Source: JBBQCW01 sp038319025 (GTDB lineage Bacteria; Actinomycetota; Thermoleophilia; Solirubrobacterales; Solirubrobacteraceae). From it: 64,000 bases of DNA. The stretch spans positions 124,001 to 188,000 of the forward strand of contig JBBQCW010000004.1 in assembly GCA_038319025.1 (NCBI GenBank), written 5' to 3'. Made by a program: the position numbers and the translations under genes. Below, piece by piece: positions 23,123 through 31,051 of the stretch. The stretch's first letter is position 1, and the number at the start of each line of letters is the position of its first letter. A model generated the notes under the pieces. The model had not been told where the DNA came from and ran no database searches. It saw only the letters and a program-made list of their open reading frames with translations.

Positions 23123-25934
23123 GCGCGGGCGCGCATTCGACGCCCTCATCGGCGAGCGCGTCCAGCAGTTCGCGGTAACGCTTGGTCGTCGCCTCCTGCT
23201 GGGCCTCGTCGAGTGTGCGTCGCCACCGACCGATGTTCGCGGTGTCCGCGTTCAGCGTCTCCGTGAAGTAGGTGCGCATCGCCGGTTCGTCCTCGAGATC
23301 GAGAAAGTCCAGCAGCGCCGCATAGCTCGCCTCGCGGTCGTCGCGCACGAGCGCTTCGAGGCGCACGATGTGCACCACGCCCGGCCCGACGAATCCCCCG
23401 GGGCGGTTCGTGTCGAGCAGACGGCGCGACCACCACTCCAGTGCCCCGGCCTCATCCATGCCGCCCCAGGTCTTCGCCACCGAGGCGGCCACGTCGCGCC
23501 CGTCACGGACAGCGTGGACGAATCGCACGTCGGGCACCAGTTCGGTCAACGCCACCGTCCACATCATGTTGACGGGGGTCATCTCGACCCAGCCGGAGGT
23601 GGCGTTCGCGGCCGCGACCGGGTCCATGAGCGAATGGATCAGCCGACGCGAGGCGGCGGCGTGATCCTCCTCCCAGGTCTGCTCGAAGACCGCCATGGCG
23701 CCTTCCATCTGGTCCTCCGGAAGAACGCGGCGGAAGCGCTTGAACCAGTTCTCCCGCATCAGGCGTGAGAACTCCTCCATCTCGATCCGCCCGTCGGCCA
23801 GCCGCGGCAGATGGGTCGGGAATCGCGCCTCGAACGGGAGGCACGTGTAACGGGAGTGGGAGCCGATCAGACGGCCCAGAACCGTGGTGCCACTGCGGCC
23901 GGTGCCGCCCACCATGACGTGGTCGCTGGGGATGGACGGAGAGGTACTCATGGGCCGGGGCAGACTATCGGCCCCGCCGTTTTCGGGGAGCGGCCCCGCG
24001 AAGGCAATGGTGGCGTCATCCTGGTCCAGCCGCCGCCATGCGCGCTGGGGGACGGCGCGCAGACGGGTCAGCGCCGTCTCCACGTCGTGCATCTCCAGTG
24101 GGTCCACGCCGTCCTGCCACAGGTTGCGCGCGATCGCGTCGCGATCGGCAGGTGCCTCTTCGCCGAGCACCCAGCGTCCGATCGCGGCGTCGTGCTCGGT
24201 CGGCTCTCCGATCGAGCCGACGTGCCGCAGCGCGCGGACCACACGCTCGTGCACGTGGTCGAGGTCGAGGTCGTCGCGCGTCGCCGTGGCGCGGACGCTC
24301 ATCTTGTGGCGGGTGACCGACTCCAGGGCGTCGCGACGGCGCGGGCTGAGCTCTGGGACCTTGGCCATCAGGTCCTTGGCGCCGCCGCCGACCTGCATCG
24401 CTGCGGTGGCTATCCGGACCAGCGGCCACGCGTGCGCGCGCGGGATGATGTGCAGCGCCACCAGGATGACCGGGAACAGCACGATCGCCAGCAGATCGAC
24501 GAGCGTGCCCAGTTCGTCCGGTGCGTCGTGGGCGACCTGCGTGGCCAGGGCCCACAGCACCAGCGCGACGACGAACGCCACGAACAGCTTTCCCCACTCG
24601 AACGGAACGGGCTCGCCGCCCCTGTGGATCCGCCAGAAGCCGATGGCGTTGACCACGCCCATCGACAGGAATATGGACAGCGCAGCGCCGTAGGACCCAA
24701 GGGCCGGGATCAGCACGATCGCAAACGCCCCGTACAGAAAGCCCGAGGAGATCGCCAGGCCGCGGTACCAGAACATGCGGTTGGCGATCTTGGCCCCACG
24801 CATCATCACGATGAACAGTCCGTACATCACGTAGCCCAGGCCGATCAACGGGATCAGCGGCGCGGCTTCCGCGTAGCTTGGGGCGGCGATGCGCACCAGC
24901 ACGTCGGAGCCCACGCCGAACACCAGGACGATCCACAGCGAGGTGATGATGAAGTAGCTCATCATCAGCGACCGCACATAGTCCGCGCCACGCTGGATGT
25001 AGGTGCCGGCGAACAGCGAGGTGCGTTCCAGCGGTGCCCAGGCCAGCAGGAAGGCGGATACGAAGTAGGAGATGAAGCTGGCGATCCGGCTGGCGATCCG
25101 GTACAGACCGACCTGTTCGGTGTCCGTGTAGTGCGCCAGGAAAAAGATGTCCGCGTTGTGCGCGACCCAGAGGCCGATCACGATCGGGATGTAGCGGCTG
25201 CCGGTCTTCATGATCCCCACCGCCGACGAGCGTTCGAACGCGAACTCGTAAGAGCGGCGGGTGACGAGGAGCGCCAGCGCGCAGGCGACGATGGTGCCCA
25301 GGGCGGTGCCCGCGATGGCGCCGTTGACGCCTCCGCCGTTGGCTACCAGCGGGATCGAGATGAGCACCACGAACAGCGGGCGCTGGCCGCTGATGATCGC
25401 GAACGCCTTCGGGCGGCGTTCCATCCGCATGATGTTGCTCATCAGGCGCCATAGAGCGCCGAAGGCCGCCGAGACGAGCGCCCACTGCACCTCGGAGACA
25501 TGGTTCGGGCTGCCGGTCAGCAGATCGGACAGCTGGGAGCTGAACGGCCACTGGATGACGGTGGCGACGAGGCACACACCCGCGGTGAGCAGTGTTCCCG
25601 TGGACAGCGCAGCCCGCTTCTTACCGACGGGCGCTCCGCCGTCGTCGATGTCGATGTCCTCCCCGTCACCCTGCCCGAAGGTCCATCGGAACGTGCCCTG
25701 CAAAGAGCCCAGGTTGTAGACCGTCGTCAGCAGCCCCGCGTAGGTGAGCAGGACCGCCATGATCCCGTACTGCGACGGGTCGATGTAGCGGGTGAACACC
25801 GCCACCGTGATCAGGCCGGCGGGGAACGCGGCGCACGTGCCGACCACGTAGATCGCTGTGTCGCGACTGATGCGCCGACCGAACACGGTGAGCACCCGGC
25901 CGCGAGTGGCCAGGTCTACGCTGGCGCCGCTCAT
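23097..25934 (-). CDS. Wzx-type flippase fused to a PAPS-dependent sulfotransferase
   Basis: One 945-aa frame. Residues 20 to about 500 are a polysaccharide flippase (MATE/MurJ-like, Wzx family) with a dozen or more hydrophobic helices, beginning AIYVVGTCAAFPAGLITVAV and including FTRYIDPSQYGIMAVLLTYA. A soluble linker (about 510-660) follows. From about 662 there is a complete sulfotransferase: the 5'-phosphosulfate loop VGGTGRSGTTVLGRLIGSHS (about 674-693) and the 3'-phosphate-binding segment FVHAVRDGRDVAASVAKTW (about 800-820). The fusion would place sulfation next to lipid-linked oligosaccharide export. PAPS could come from CysDNC at 2900-5708. An internal ATG at 23951 could also yield a free sulfotransferase. 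The 3' end overlaps the convergent AlgX-like gene. Confidence 0.93.
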   Translation of the reverse strand: MSGASVDLATRGRVLTVFGRRISRDTAIYVVGTCAAFPAGLITVAVFTRYIDPSQYGIMAVLLTYAGLLTTVYNLGSLQGTFRWTFGQGDGEDIDIDDGGAPVGKKRAALSTGTLLTAGVCLVATVIQWPFSSQLSDLLTGSPNHVSEVQWALVSAAFGALWRLMSNIMRMERRPKAFAIISGQRPLFVVLISIPLVANGGGVNGAIAGTALGTIVACALALLVTRRSYEFAFERSSAVGIMKTGSRYIPIVIGLWVAHNADIFFLAHYTDTEQVGLYRIASRIASFISYFVSAFLLAWAPLERTSLFAGTYIQRGADYVRSLMMSYFIITSLWIVLVFGVGSDVLVRIAAPSYAEAAPLIPLIGLGYVMYGLFIVMMRGAKIANRMFWYRGLAISSGFLYGAFAIVLIPALGSYGAALSIFLSMGVVNAIGFWRIHRGGEPVPFEWGKLFVAFVVALVLWALATQVAHDAPDELGTLVDLLAIVLFPVILVALHIIPRAHAWPLVRIATAAMQVGGGAKDLMAKVPELSPRRRDALESVTRHKMSVRATATRDDLDLDHVHERVVRALRHVGSIGEPTEHDAAIGRWVLGEEAPADRDAIARNLWQDGVDPLEMHDVETALTRLRAVPQRAWRRLDQDDATIAFAGPLPENGGADSLPRPMSTSPSIPSDHVMVGGTGRSGTTVLGRLIGSHSRYTCLPFEARFPTHLPRLADGRIEMEEFSRLMRENWFKRFRRVLPEDQMEGAMAVFEQTWEEDHAAASRRLIHSLMDPVAAANATSGWVEMTPVNMMWTVALTELVPDVRFVHAVRDGRDVAASVAKTWGGMDEAGALEWWSRRLLDTNRPGGFVGPGVVHIVRLEALVRDDREASYAALLDFLDLEDEPAMRTYFTETLNADTANIGRWRRTLDEAQQEATTKRYRELLDALADEGVECAPALIAAVDDV

Positions 25935-25974
25935 GCAGCGCGGGCTGGGCTGGGCGGACGCACCACGACCGGTC

Positions 25975-25980
25975 TATATT
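25975..25980 (+). promoter_or_regulatory. Putative -10 box for the 25987 gene; shared AT island with the divergent gene
   Basis: TATATT is followed by exactly 6 nt and GTG 25987, giving a leaderless arrangement. Read on the other strand, the same AT-rich island offers TAATAT (25976-25981) as a -10 for the flippase-sulfotransferase gene, with a leader of about 35 nt. One short island may therefore drive both directions. Confidence 0.55.
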
Positions 25981-25986
25981 AGAACG

Positions 25987-27405
25987 GTGAGTGCCGCATC
26001 AGACCCGGTCCCCGCCGTGCGGGGCGGCCTGACCGGCGAGAACCCCGTCGCCGTCGAGAATGGGAAGGCCGGTGACGAAGGCTGGTGGGGCTGGAAGGAT
26101 GCCGGTCCGGCGATCGAGGCCTACGCCTGGCCGATGAGCCTGCGCCCCGGGGAGCGGCTCGGCCTGCACGTCAGCGCTGCCCCCGCCGCGCGGTGGAAGG
26201 CTCGAGTCCACCGGCTCGGTTGGTACGGGGGCGTGGGAGGTCGCCGCGTCGGGGTGATACCGGCGAGCGGCGACGCCGCAGCCCTGGCCCGAGACGCACC
26301 GCCACCGGACTCCGAGACCGGAATCGTGGATGCCGGATGGCCCGTCTGCGAATCGTTCGTCGTGCCCGAGGACTGGGTGAGCGGGGTGTACGTGGCGATA
26401 CTGGAATTGACTACTGGTCCGCACGCCGGCAGCGCCACGGCGGTGCGGTTCGTCGTCCGCCCTGCTTTGGCGGCGAAACCGGCTGATCTGCTCGTGATCC
26501 AGCCGACGAACACCGCGCAGGCCTACAACAGCTGGGGTGGCAAGACGCTGTACGAGTCCACCTCCACCGACGGGGTCCCGGCCGTCAAGGTCTCCTACAC
26601 GCGCCCGTTCCCGCCGCTGCGGGACGCCAACCTCAACGCTCGTTGGCCGTTCGTCTACGACTTGCCGCTGCTGCGCTATCTGGAGCGCGAGGGGTTCGAC
26701 GTGGCGTACGGCACCAACGTCGACACTCAGCGCGAGCCGTGGACGTTGCTCGTCCACCGCGCGGTCATGACGTCCGGCCACGACGAATACTGGACGCGGG
26801 AGATCCGCGATGCGTTCGACGGCGCCCGCGATGCCGGCGTTCACCTGGCCTTCATGGGCGCCAACACCGGCTACTGGCAGATCCGTTTCGAAGACGATGA
26901 GCGCACGATCGTGGAATACCGTCACGCAGGTCGCGATCCGGTTCTCGACCGCGGGACCATGACCGTCCGCTTTCGCGACCTCGAGCCGCCGCGCCCGGAG
27001 TGCCTGTTGCTCGGTGTGCAGTATCAGGAGGGGATGGCACCGCCCAGTGAACGCCGCGACTACACCGTCGTGTCCGACGCGCTCGGCGACCTGTGGATGG
27101 CCGGCACCGGGTTCGCCGCGGGTGACGTTCTCCCGGGGTTGGTCGGCTACGAGTGGGACGGGTTGCAGGAGAGCGCCATCATCCCCGGCACCACGGCGTT
27201 CCTGCATTGCGAGGATGAGCTCGCGAACGCCGACGTCACCCGGTATACGGCCGCGTCCGGTGCCCACGTGCTGGCCTGTGGCTCGTTGCAGTTCGCCTGG
27301 GGGCTGGACGGCTGGGGCCACGACCGCAAGGCGGACCCTCGCCTGCAGCGTTTTCTGCGTAACGCCCTCGGGGCGATGGACGTCGGGCACGCAGGCTCTC
27401 ATTAG
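25987..27405 (+). CDS. DMFA2/DUF6605-like protein (N,N-dimethylformamidase beta-subunit-like domain)
   Basis: A 472-aa protein. An N-terminal Ig-like region (YAWPMSLRPGERLGLHVSAA; RLGWYGGVGGRRV) precedes the large alpha/beta domain typical of the N,N-dimethylformamidase beta-subunit-like family: VIQPTNTAQAYNSWGGKTLY, FVYDLPLLRYLEREGFDVAY, VMTSGHDEYWTREIRDAF and HLAFMGANTGYWQIRFE. Proteins of this family are frequent in actinobacteria but mostly uncharacterised; dimethylformamide hydrolysis is unlikely here. No signal peptide is seen. GTG 25987 is chosen because a TATATT box lies 6 nt upstream; the frame is open to 25858. An FkbM gene follows 40 bp later with its own putative promoter. Confidence 0.82.
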   Translation: MSAASDPVPAVRGGLTGENPVAVENGKAGDEGWWGWKDAGPAIEAYAWPMSLRPGERLGLHVSAAPAARWKARVHRLGWYGGVGGRRVGVIPASGDAAALARDAPPPDSETGIVDAGWPVCESFVVPEDWVSGVYVAILELTTGPHAGSATAVRFVVRPALAAKPADLLVIQPTNTAQAYNSWGGKTLYESTSTDGVPAVKVSYTRPFPPLRDANLNARWPFVYDLPLLRYLEREGFDVAYGTNVDTQREPWTLLVHRAVMTSGHDEYWTREIRDAFDGARDAGVHLAFMGANTGYWQIRFEDDERTIVEYRHAGRDPVLDRGTMTVRFRDLEPPRPECLLLGVQYQEGMAPPSERRDYTVVSDALGDLWMAGTGFAAGDVLPGLVGYEWDGLQESAIIPGTTAFLHCEDELANADVTRYTAASGAHVLACGSLQFAWGLDGWGHDRKADPRLQRFLRNALGAMDVGHAGSH

Positions 27406-27433
27406 ACAGTCGCCGCACGGCGCGGCCAGGCAC

Positions 27434-27439
27434 TACGAT
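27434..27439 (+). promoter_or_regulatory. Putative -10 box for leaderless FkbM gene
   Basis: TACGAT is followed by 6 nt and GTG 27446, so transcription would start at the start codon. There is no Shine-Dalgarno sequence and no -35 consensus. Confidence 0.5.
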
Positions 27440-27445
27440 GCGTCC

Positions 27446-28687
27446 GTGTCGCTCCAGCCCACCACCCGGGACGCCGTGATCGCGCGTCTCCTCGAGGCGA
27501 CGCAACTCCAGGGTCAGAAGCTGGCCGACCAACCCGAGGACGCGCATCTGCACCACCTCGTGGCCACGATGCTGGGGATGCTTGGTCTGGTGGAGGACGC
27601 CGAAGCGCTTGAGCGCTCGGCCGCCCTGCTCGGGCCCGAGGAGCCCCGTTTCCAGCGGACACTTGCCCGTTACGCCGAGCGCTCTGGGGACTGGGAGAAG
27701 GCCGCGGGCTTCGACGCTGAGGCCGATCGGCTGGAGGAGGTCCGGTTCGACGGGTTCTGGGCCGAGCAGGAGCGTCAGAGCGCGCAGCTCGTCAATCGCA
27801 TCCGCAACCTCGTGACTCGTTGCGAGCAGTTGCCCCAGTTCATCTCCCTGGGCCAGGTGGACCGCACGGAGCGCATGCTGCGCGACCAGGTCCTGGATTA
27901 CGTGGGCCATTGGATCTACTACATCGAGCAGCAGTACGAGGCCGGCGAGATCGCCGAGATCCCGGGTATAGGACGGTTCCACGTCGTCGACCCTCAGCAG
28001 GTGCTGCACAAGCGCCTCGCGCGCGGGATGGCGTGGGAGCTGCCGGTGGCCGCGCTCGTGGCCGAGCTCGGCGCTCGCTGTGACCCAGGCGCGCTCATGG
28101 TTGAGGTCGGCGCCAACGTGGGAGCTCACACCGTCGTCGCCGGGATCGAGCACCGCGGCACGGTGCTGGCCTTCGAGCCGGTGGAGGGCAACTACGCCGA
28201 GCTGCTGGGCAACCTGCAACGCAACCAGGTCTCCAACGTGGTCGCGTTGCAGAAGGCCGCCAGCGCGATCTCTGGGAGCGGGCACATGACGAGGGTGCTC
28301 AAGAGCAACCCCGGAATGGCGCAGCTCGTGGTGGATCCCGACGGCGACGGCGACGGGCTTGAGATCACCACGTTGGACGACGAGGTCGCGGAGCTTGGCC
28401 GGCCTGTGGCGTTCATCAAGATCGACGTCGAGGGCCACGAGAACCAGGTGCTGGACGGGGGCTGGGCGACGATCGAACGCGATCGACCGGTGATCCTGTG
28501 CGAGCTGAACCCCGGTAAGAACGACGATGGTGGTCCGGTGGCCCGGTTGAAGGCCGCCGGCTACCGGTCGGAGCATGTGCTGCGGGCCGACTACCTGTTC
28601 ATCCCGGAAGAGCTGATCGATCCTGCGGAAGCCCAGCAGGCGCAGGCGGCGCTGGACGAGCAGGAACCGCTGGACCCGCTCGAGTAG
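27446..28687 (+). CDS. FkbM-family methyltransferase with N-terminal TPR-like region
   Basis: A 413-aa protein. Residues 1-90 form TPR-like helix pairs (DAHLHHLVATMLGMLGLVED; RFQRTLARYAERSGDWEKAA), and about 90-190 is a helical stretch. The C-terminal FkbM methyltransferase has motif I LMVEVGANVGAHTVVAG (about 219), TVLAFEPVEGNYAELLGNL and the family signature VAFIKIDVEGHENQVLDGG, followed by VILCELNPG. FkbM enzymes typically O-methylate hydroxyls, often of sugars or antibiotics. GTG 27446 follows a TACGAT box at leaderless spacing and homology fits. This is the first of five FkbM-type genes in the window. Confidence 0.9.
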   Translation: MSLQPTTRDAVIARLLEATQLQGQKLADQPEDAHLHHLVATMLGMLGLVEDAEALERSAALLGPEEPRFQRTLARYAERSGDWEKAAGFDAEADRLEEVRFDGFWAEQERQSAQLVNRIRNLVTRCEQLPQFISLGQVDRTERMLRDQVLDYVGHWIYYIEQQYEAGEIAEIPGIGRFHVVDPQQVLHKRLARGMAWELPVAALVAELGARCDPGALMVEVGANVGAHTVVAGIEHRGTVLAFEPVEGNYAELLGNLQRNQVSNVVALQKAASAISGSGHMTRVLKSNPGMAQLVVDPDGDGDGLEITTLDDEVAELGRPVAFIKIDVEGHENQVLDGGWATIERDRPVILCELNPGKNDDGGPVARLKAAGYRSEHVLRADYLFIPEELIDPAEAQQAQAALDEQEPLDPLE

Positions 28688-28695
28688 GGCGGACG

Positions 28696-30240
28696 TCAGG
28701 CGCGCCGCGCGGCGAACACGTCGCCTCGGTAGGAGCCTTCGGCGATCGGCTCGACGGTCACGTCACCGAATGCCGCTTCGACGTCGCGACGCAGCTCGGC
28801 ACCGAACCGCCAAACGTTGCCGAAGTGATCGGGGTCCTGTTGCGCTGATCGAGGGAGGTCAGGCGACCACGGGATCTCCAGCAGCGCTGTGCCGCCGGGC
28901 CGCAGGACGCGAGCGATCTCCGCGAGGGCATGGTGGTGATCGACGATCTCTTCGATCACGTGCTGGACGATCACGACGTCGATCGACCCGTCGACGAACA
29001 TGTGCAAGTCCGTGAGATCGGCTTCGAGATCGACGAAGGAGACGTCGCGCGGATCGTGCGGGTTGCCCGTCCGGTGGCGGTCGATGGTGGTCACGCGCCA
29101 GCCGTGGGTGCGCAGGGTGCCCGCGAGGACCCGAGCGTTTACGGGGCCGACCTCCACCAGGGTGCGGCCGCCGCCGACGTCAAGCAGCGGTGCGAACGTG
29201 CGCATCAGGGCGCGATGGCGCTCGAAGGCCCCGCAGCCGGCGCACAGCGCCTCGGTGCGGCCGTTGTAGGACAGGCGAGCCGTCTCCCCGCAGAGAGGGC
29301 ACGCCCCTGGTCCGAGGCCCGCCATCGATCTGGTGGCGGTGGGCGCCGGGGTGGCTGCCGGCATCGCCCGTGCGGTCGGGGGCGCCGACGCGGCGGGGAC
29401 GCGGTAGACGCCCCACAGGTAGTCGGACGCGAGCACGCCGCGGTCGGTCAGGACGAAGTCGATCTCCATGACGGTGCGCACGAGGTCGTCGTGGCCCTCG
29501 AAGTTGCCCATGATGCGGTTGAAGAACTGGTGGAAGACCGCGCCGCCGTACGCATGGGCCTCCACTACCTCCAGGTGGGCAGCGAGCAGCGCCGGGATCT
29601 CCCCGGAGCGGATGGCCTCGCTCGGATCGGCCCGGATCAACGCCTCGGGATCGGGCCGGGCCAGCGGTCCTCGCGGGGTCCCGTCGCCCAGGACGACGTC
29701 GGCCCGCAGGTGCGGCTCCAGCGTGTCCAGCAGGGCGTTGACGGCGGCGATCTGCTCGTCGGTCCACTGGAAGCGGGTCGGCCCGACGAACTCGTGCACG
29801 TAGACGAGTCCACCCGGGTTGAGGACCTCCCTGAACGTCTGCAGCCAATCCTCCAGGTGCTGGAGATGGTGCAGGACGTCGTGGGCCATGATCAGGTCGA
29901 ACTTCCCTTCTGGCCGCCACGTCTCCAGATCGGCGGCGATCAGTTCGATCCGCCCGTCCAGTTCGGCGGGGAGGGCCTCGCGGGCCAGCGCCAGGCGGTC
30001 GGCCGCGATGTCGACACCGACCACGTGCTCGGCAGCGCCGATGCGCAGGAGTCGCTGCTCGTACTTCGCTGCGCCGCAGCCCAGAGACAGGACACGCGCT
30101 GCGCCGCCGGCCAGGTGGCGGTCGAGCAGGTGCTGCTCGGGGGTCACCGATGCGTCACCCGTGATGCGCTGGTTCAGAGCGGCCATGACCACCGGGCTCT
30201 CCCAGAACGAGCGGATCGACGGGTCCGCTTCGCCGGCCAT
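28696..30240 (-). CDS. Two SAM methyltransferase domains joined by a zinc-ribbon-like segment
   Basis: A 514-aa protein with two methyltransferase cores. The first (about 1-280) has VLSLGCGAAKYEQRLL, VVGVDIAADRLALA and DLIMAHDVLHHLQHLEDW. A Pro/Ala linker (about 285-310) leads to CPLCG and CAGCG, a four-cysteine zinc-ribbon-like knuckle, and then a second core (about 355-510: LVEVGPVNARVLAGTL; VVIVQHVIEEIVDHHHAL; RPGGTALLEIPW). It may install two methyl groups or combine one active and one scaffold domain. ATG 30240 overlaps the stop of the upstream methyltransferase by one base (TGATG), indicating translational coupling; GTG 30243 is also possible. It is convergent with the FkbM gene, 8 bp apart. 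Confidence 0.87.
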   Translation of the reverse strand: MAGEADPSIRSFWESPVVMAALNQRITGDASVTPEQHLLDRHLAGGAARVLSLGCGAAKYEQRLLRIGAAEHVVGVDIAADRLALAREALPAELDGRIELIAADLETWRPEGKFDLIMAHDVLHHLQHLEDWLQTFREVLNPGGLVYVHEFVGPTRFQWTDEQIAAVNALLDTLEPHLRADVVLGDGTPRGPLARPDPEALIRADPSEAIRSGEIPALLAAHLEVVEAHAYGGAVFHQFFNRIMGNFEGHDDLVRTVMEIDFVLTDRGVLASDYLWGVYRVPAASAPPTARAMPAATPAPTATRSMAGLGPGACPLCGETARLSYNGRTEALCAGCGAFERHRALMRTFAPLLDVGGGRTLVEVGPVNARVLAGTLRTHGWRVTTIDRHRTGNPHDPRDVSFVDLEADLTDLHMFVDGSIDVVIVQHVIEEIVDHHHALAEIARVLRPGGTALLEIPWSPDLPRSAQQDPDHFGNVWRFGAELRRDVEAAFGDVTVEPIAEGSYRGDVFAARRA

Positions 30241-31010
30241 CACGCGTCTTGCGCCTCGGCCCGCCGCGCGACGACATGGTGGTAACGCGATGGTCCGGCC
30301 CGCCGGTCACCGGAGACCCGCACGGATCGCACGTCAGTGAACCCCGCGCGGAGCAGTTCACGACGCAGTGCACGGGGTGAGCGCACGCGTACCACCGAGC
30401 GATCGCGCCGCAGGATATTGGCCGCCTTGGTGGCGGTGGCGGGGGGAAGGAAGTGCAGCAGCGGCACCCCGGAGAAGTGGTCCTGCGGCCATCGGCGGTT
30501 CGGGTCACGGATCACCAGATGGCCGCCGGGCTCCAGCGCGGCAAGGGCTGCCTTCAGCGCCTTGCTGCGGTCACGGTCGGCAATCACGTAACAGAGGCTG
30601 TTGTTGGCCACCGCGATATCAAAACCGTCGCTCATCTCGGGCAGGTCTTCCATCCGCCCCTGCGCGAACCGCGCGTCGAGCCCCCACGCCTCCGTGACGG
30701 AGCGGCCTACATGCATCCGCGAGCCGTTGGGATCGATGGCCAGCACGCTCGCCCCGCGAGCGGCGAGCGCCACCGTCAGGGAGCCGAAGCCGCAGCCCAG
30801 ATCCAGGACGCGCATGCCCTCCACGCCGGTGGTGCCCCGGCCGGCAGCAATGATCTCCAGTACAAGGTCGGTGCGCCGCTCGGCGTAGCCGGAGTTGGTC
30901 TCCAGCGTTCGCTGCCACGCCGTTGTCGCCGTACGGGATTCGCGGACGCGGTAGTGCTCCACCAAGGCTGTGCGCAGATCGTCGGCGATCGGCTCGAACG
31001 AGGACACCAC
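30240..31010 (-). CDS. Class I SAM-dependent methyltransferase
   Basis: About 256 aa. The core is clear: MRVLDLGCGFGSLTVALAAR (motif I, about residue 70), VLAIDPNGSRMHVGRSV (motif II), FDIAVANNSLCYVIADRDRS (motif IV) and LEPGGHLVIRDPNRRWPQDH. GTG 31010 (start of VVSSFEPIADDL) is chosen because a TACCGT box lies 7 nt upstream; the open frame further up has no methyltransferase homology. Its stop is coupled to the double methyltransferase downstream, so the two form an operon. The divergent 31052 gene shares the 41-bp promoter region. Substrate unknown. Confidence 0.87.
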   Translation of the reverse strand: MVSSFEPIADDLRTALVEHYRVRESRTATTAWQRTLETNSGYAERRTDLVLEIIAAGRGTTGVEGMRVLDLGCGFGSLTVALAARGASVLAIDPNGSRMHVGRSVTEAWGLDARFAQGRMEDLPEMSDGFDIAVANNSLCYVIADRDRSKALKAALAALEPGGHLVIRDPNRRWPQDHFSGVPLLHFLPPATATKAANILRRDRSVVRVRSPRALRRELLRAGFTDVRSVRVSGDRRAGPSRYHHVVARRAEAQDA

Positions 31011-31017
31011 GGGGCGA

Positions 31018-31023
31018 ACGGTA
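31018..31023 (-). promoter_or_regulatory. Putative -10 box for the 31010 methyltransferase operon
   Basis: On the minus strand TACCGT is followed by 7 nt and GTG 31010. It lies 16 bp from the oppositely directed TACACT box, so two leaderless promoters sit back to back and may interfere with each other. Confidence 0.45.
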
Positions 31024-31039
31024 GCCCACGAGCGGGCCG

Positions 31040-31045
31040 TACACT
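31040..31045 (+). promoter_or_regulatory. Putative -10 box for the 31052 GT gene
   Basis: TACACT is followed by 6 nt and GTG 31052, the same leaderless spacing as other genes in the window. Confidence 0.5.
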
Positions 31046-31051
31046 GCCCCC

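Noticed and set aside
23811..25454. Long plus-strand frame (547 codons) opposite the flippase-sulfotransferase gene
   Set aside because: His/Asp/Gln-rich antisense translation without domains; the minus-strand product is certain.
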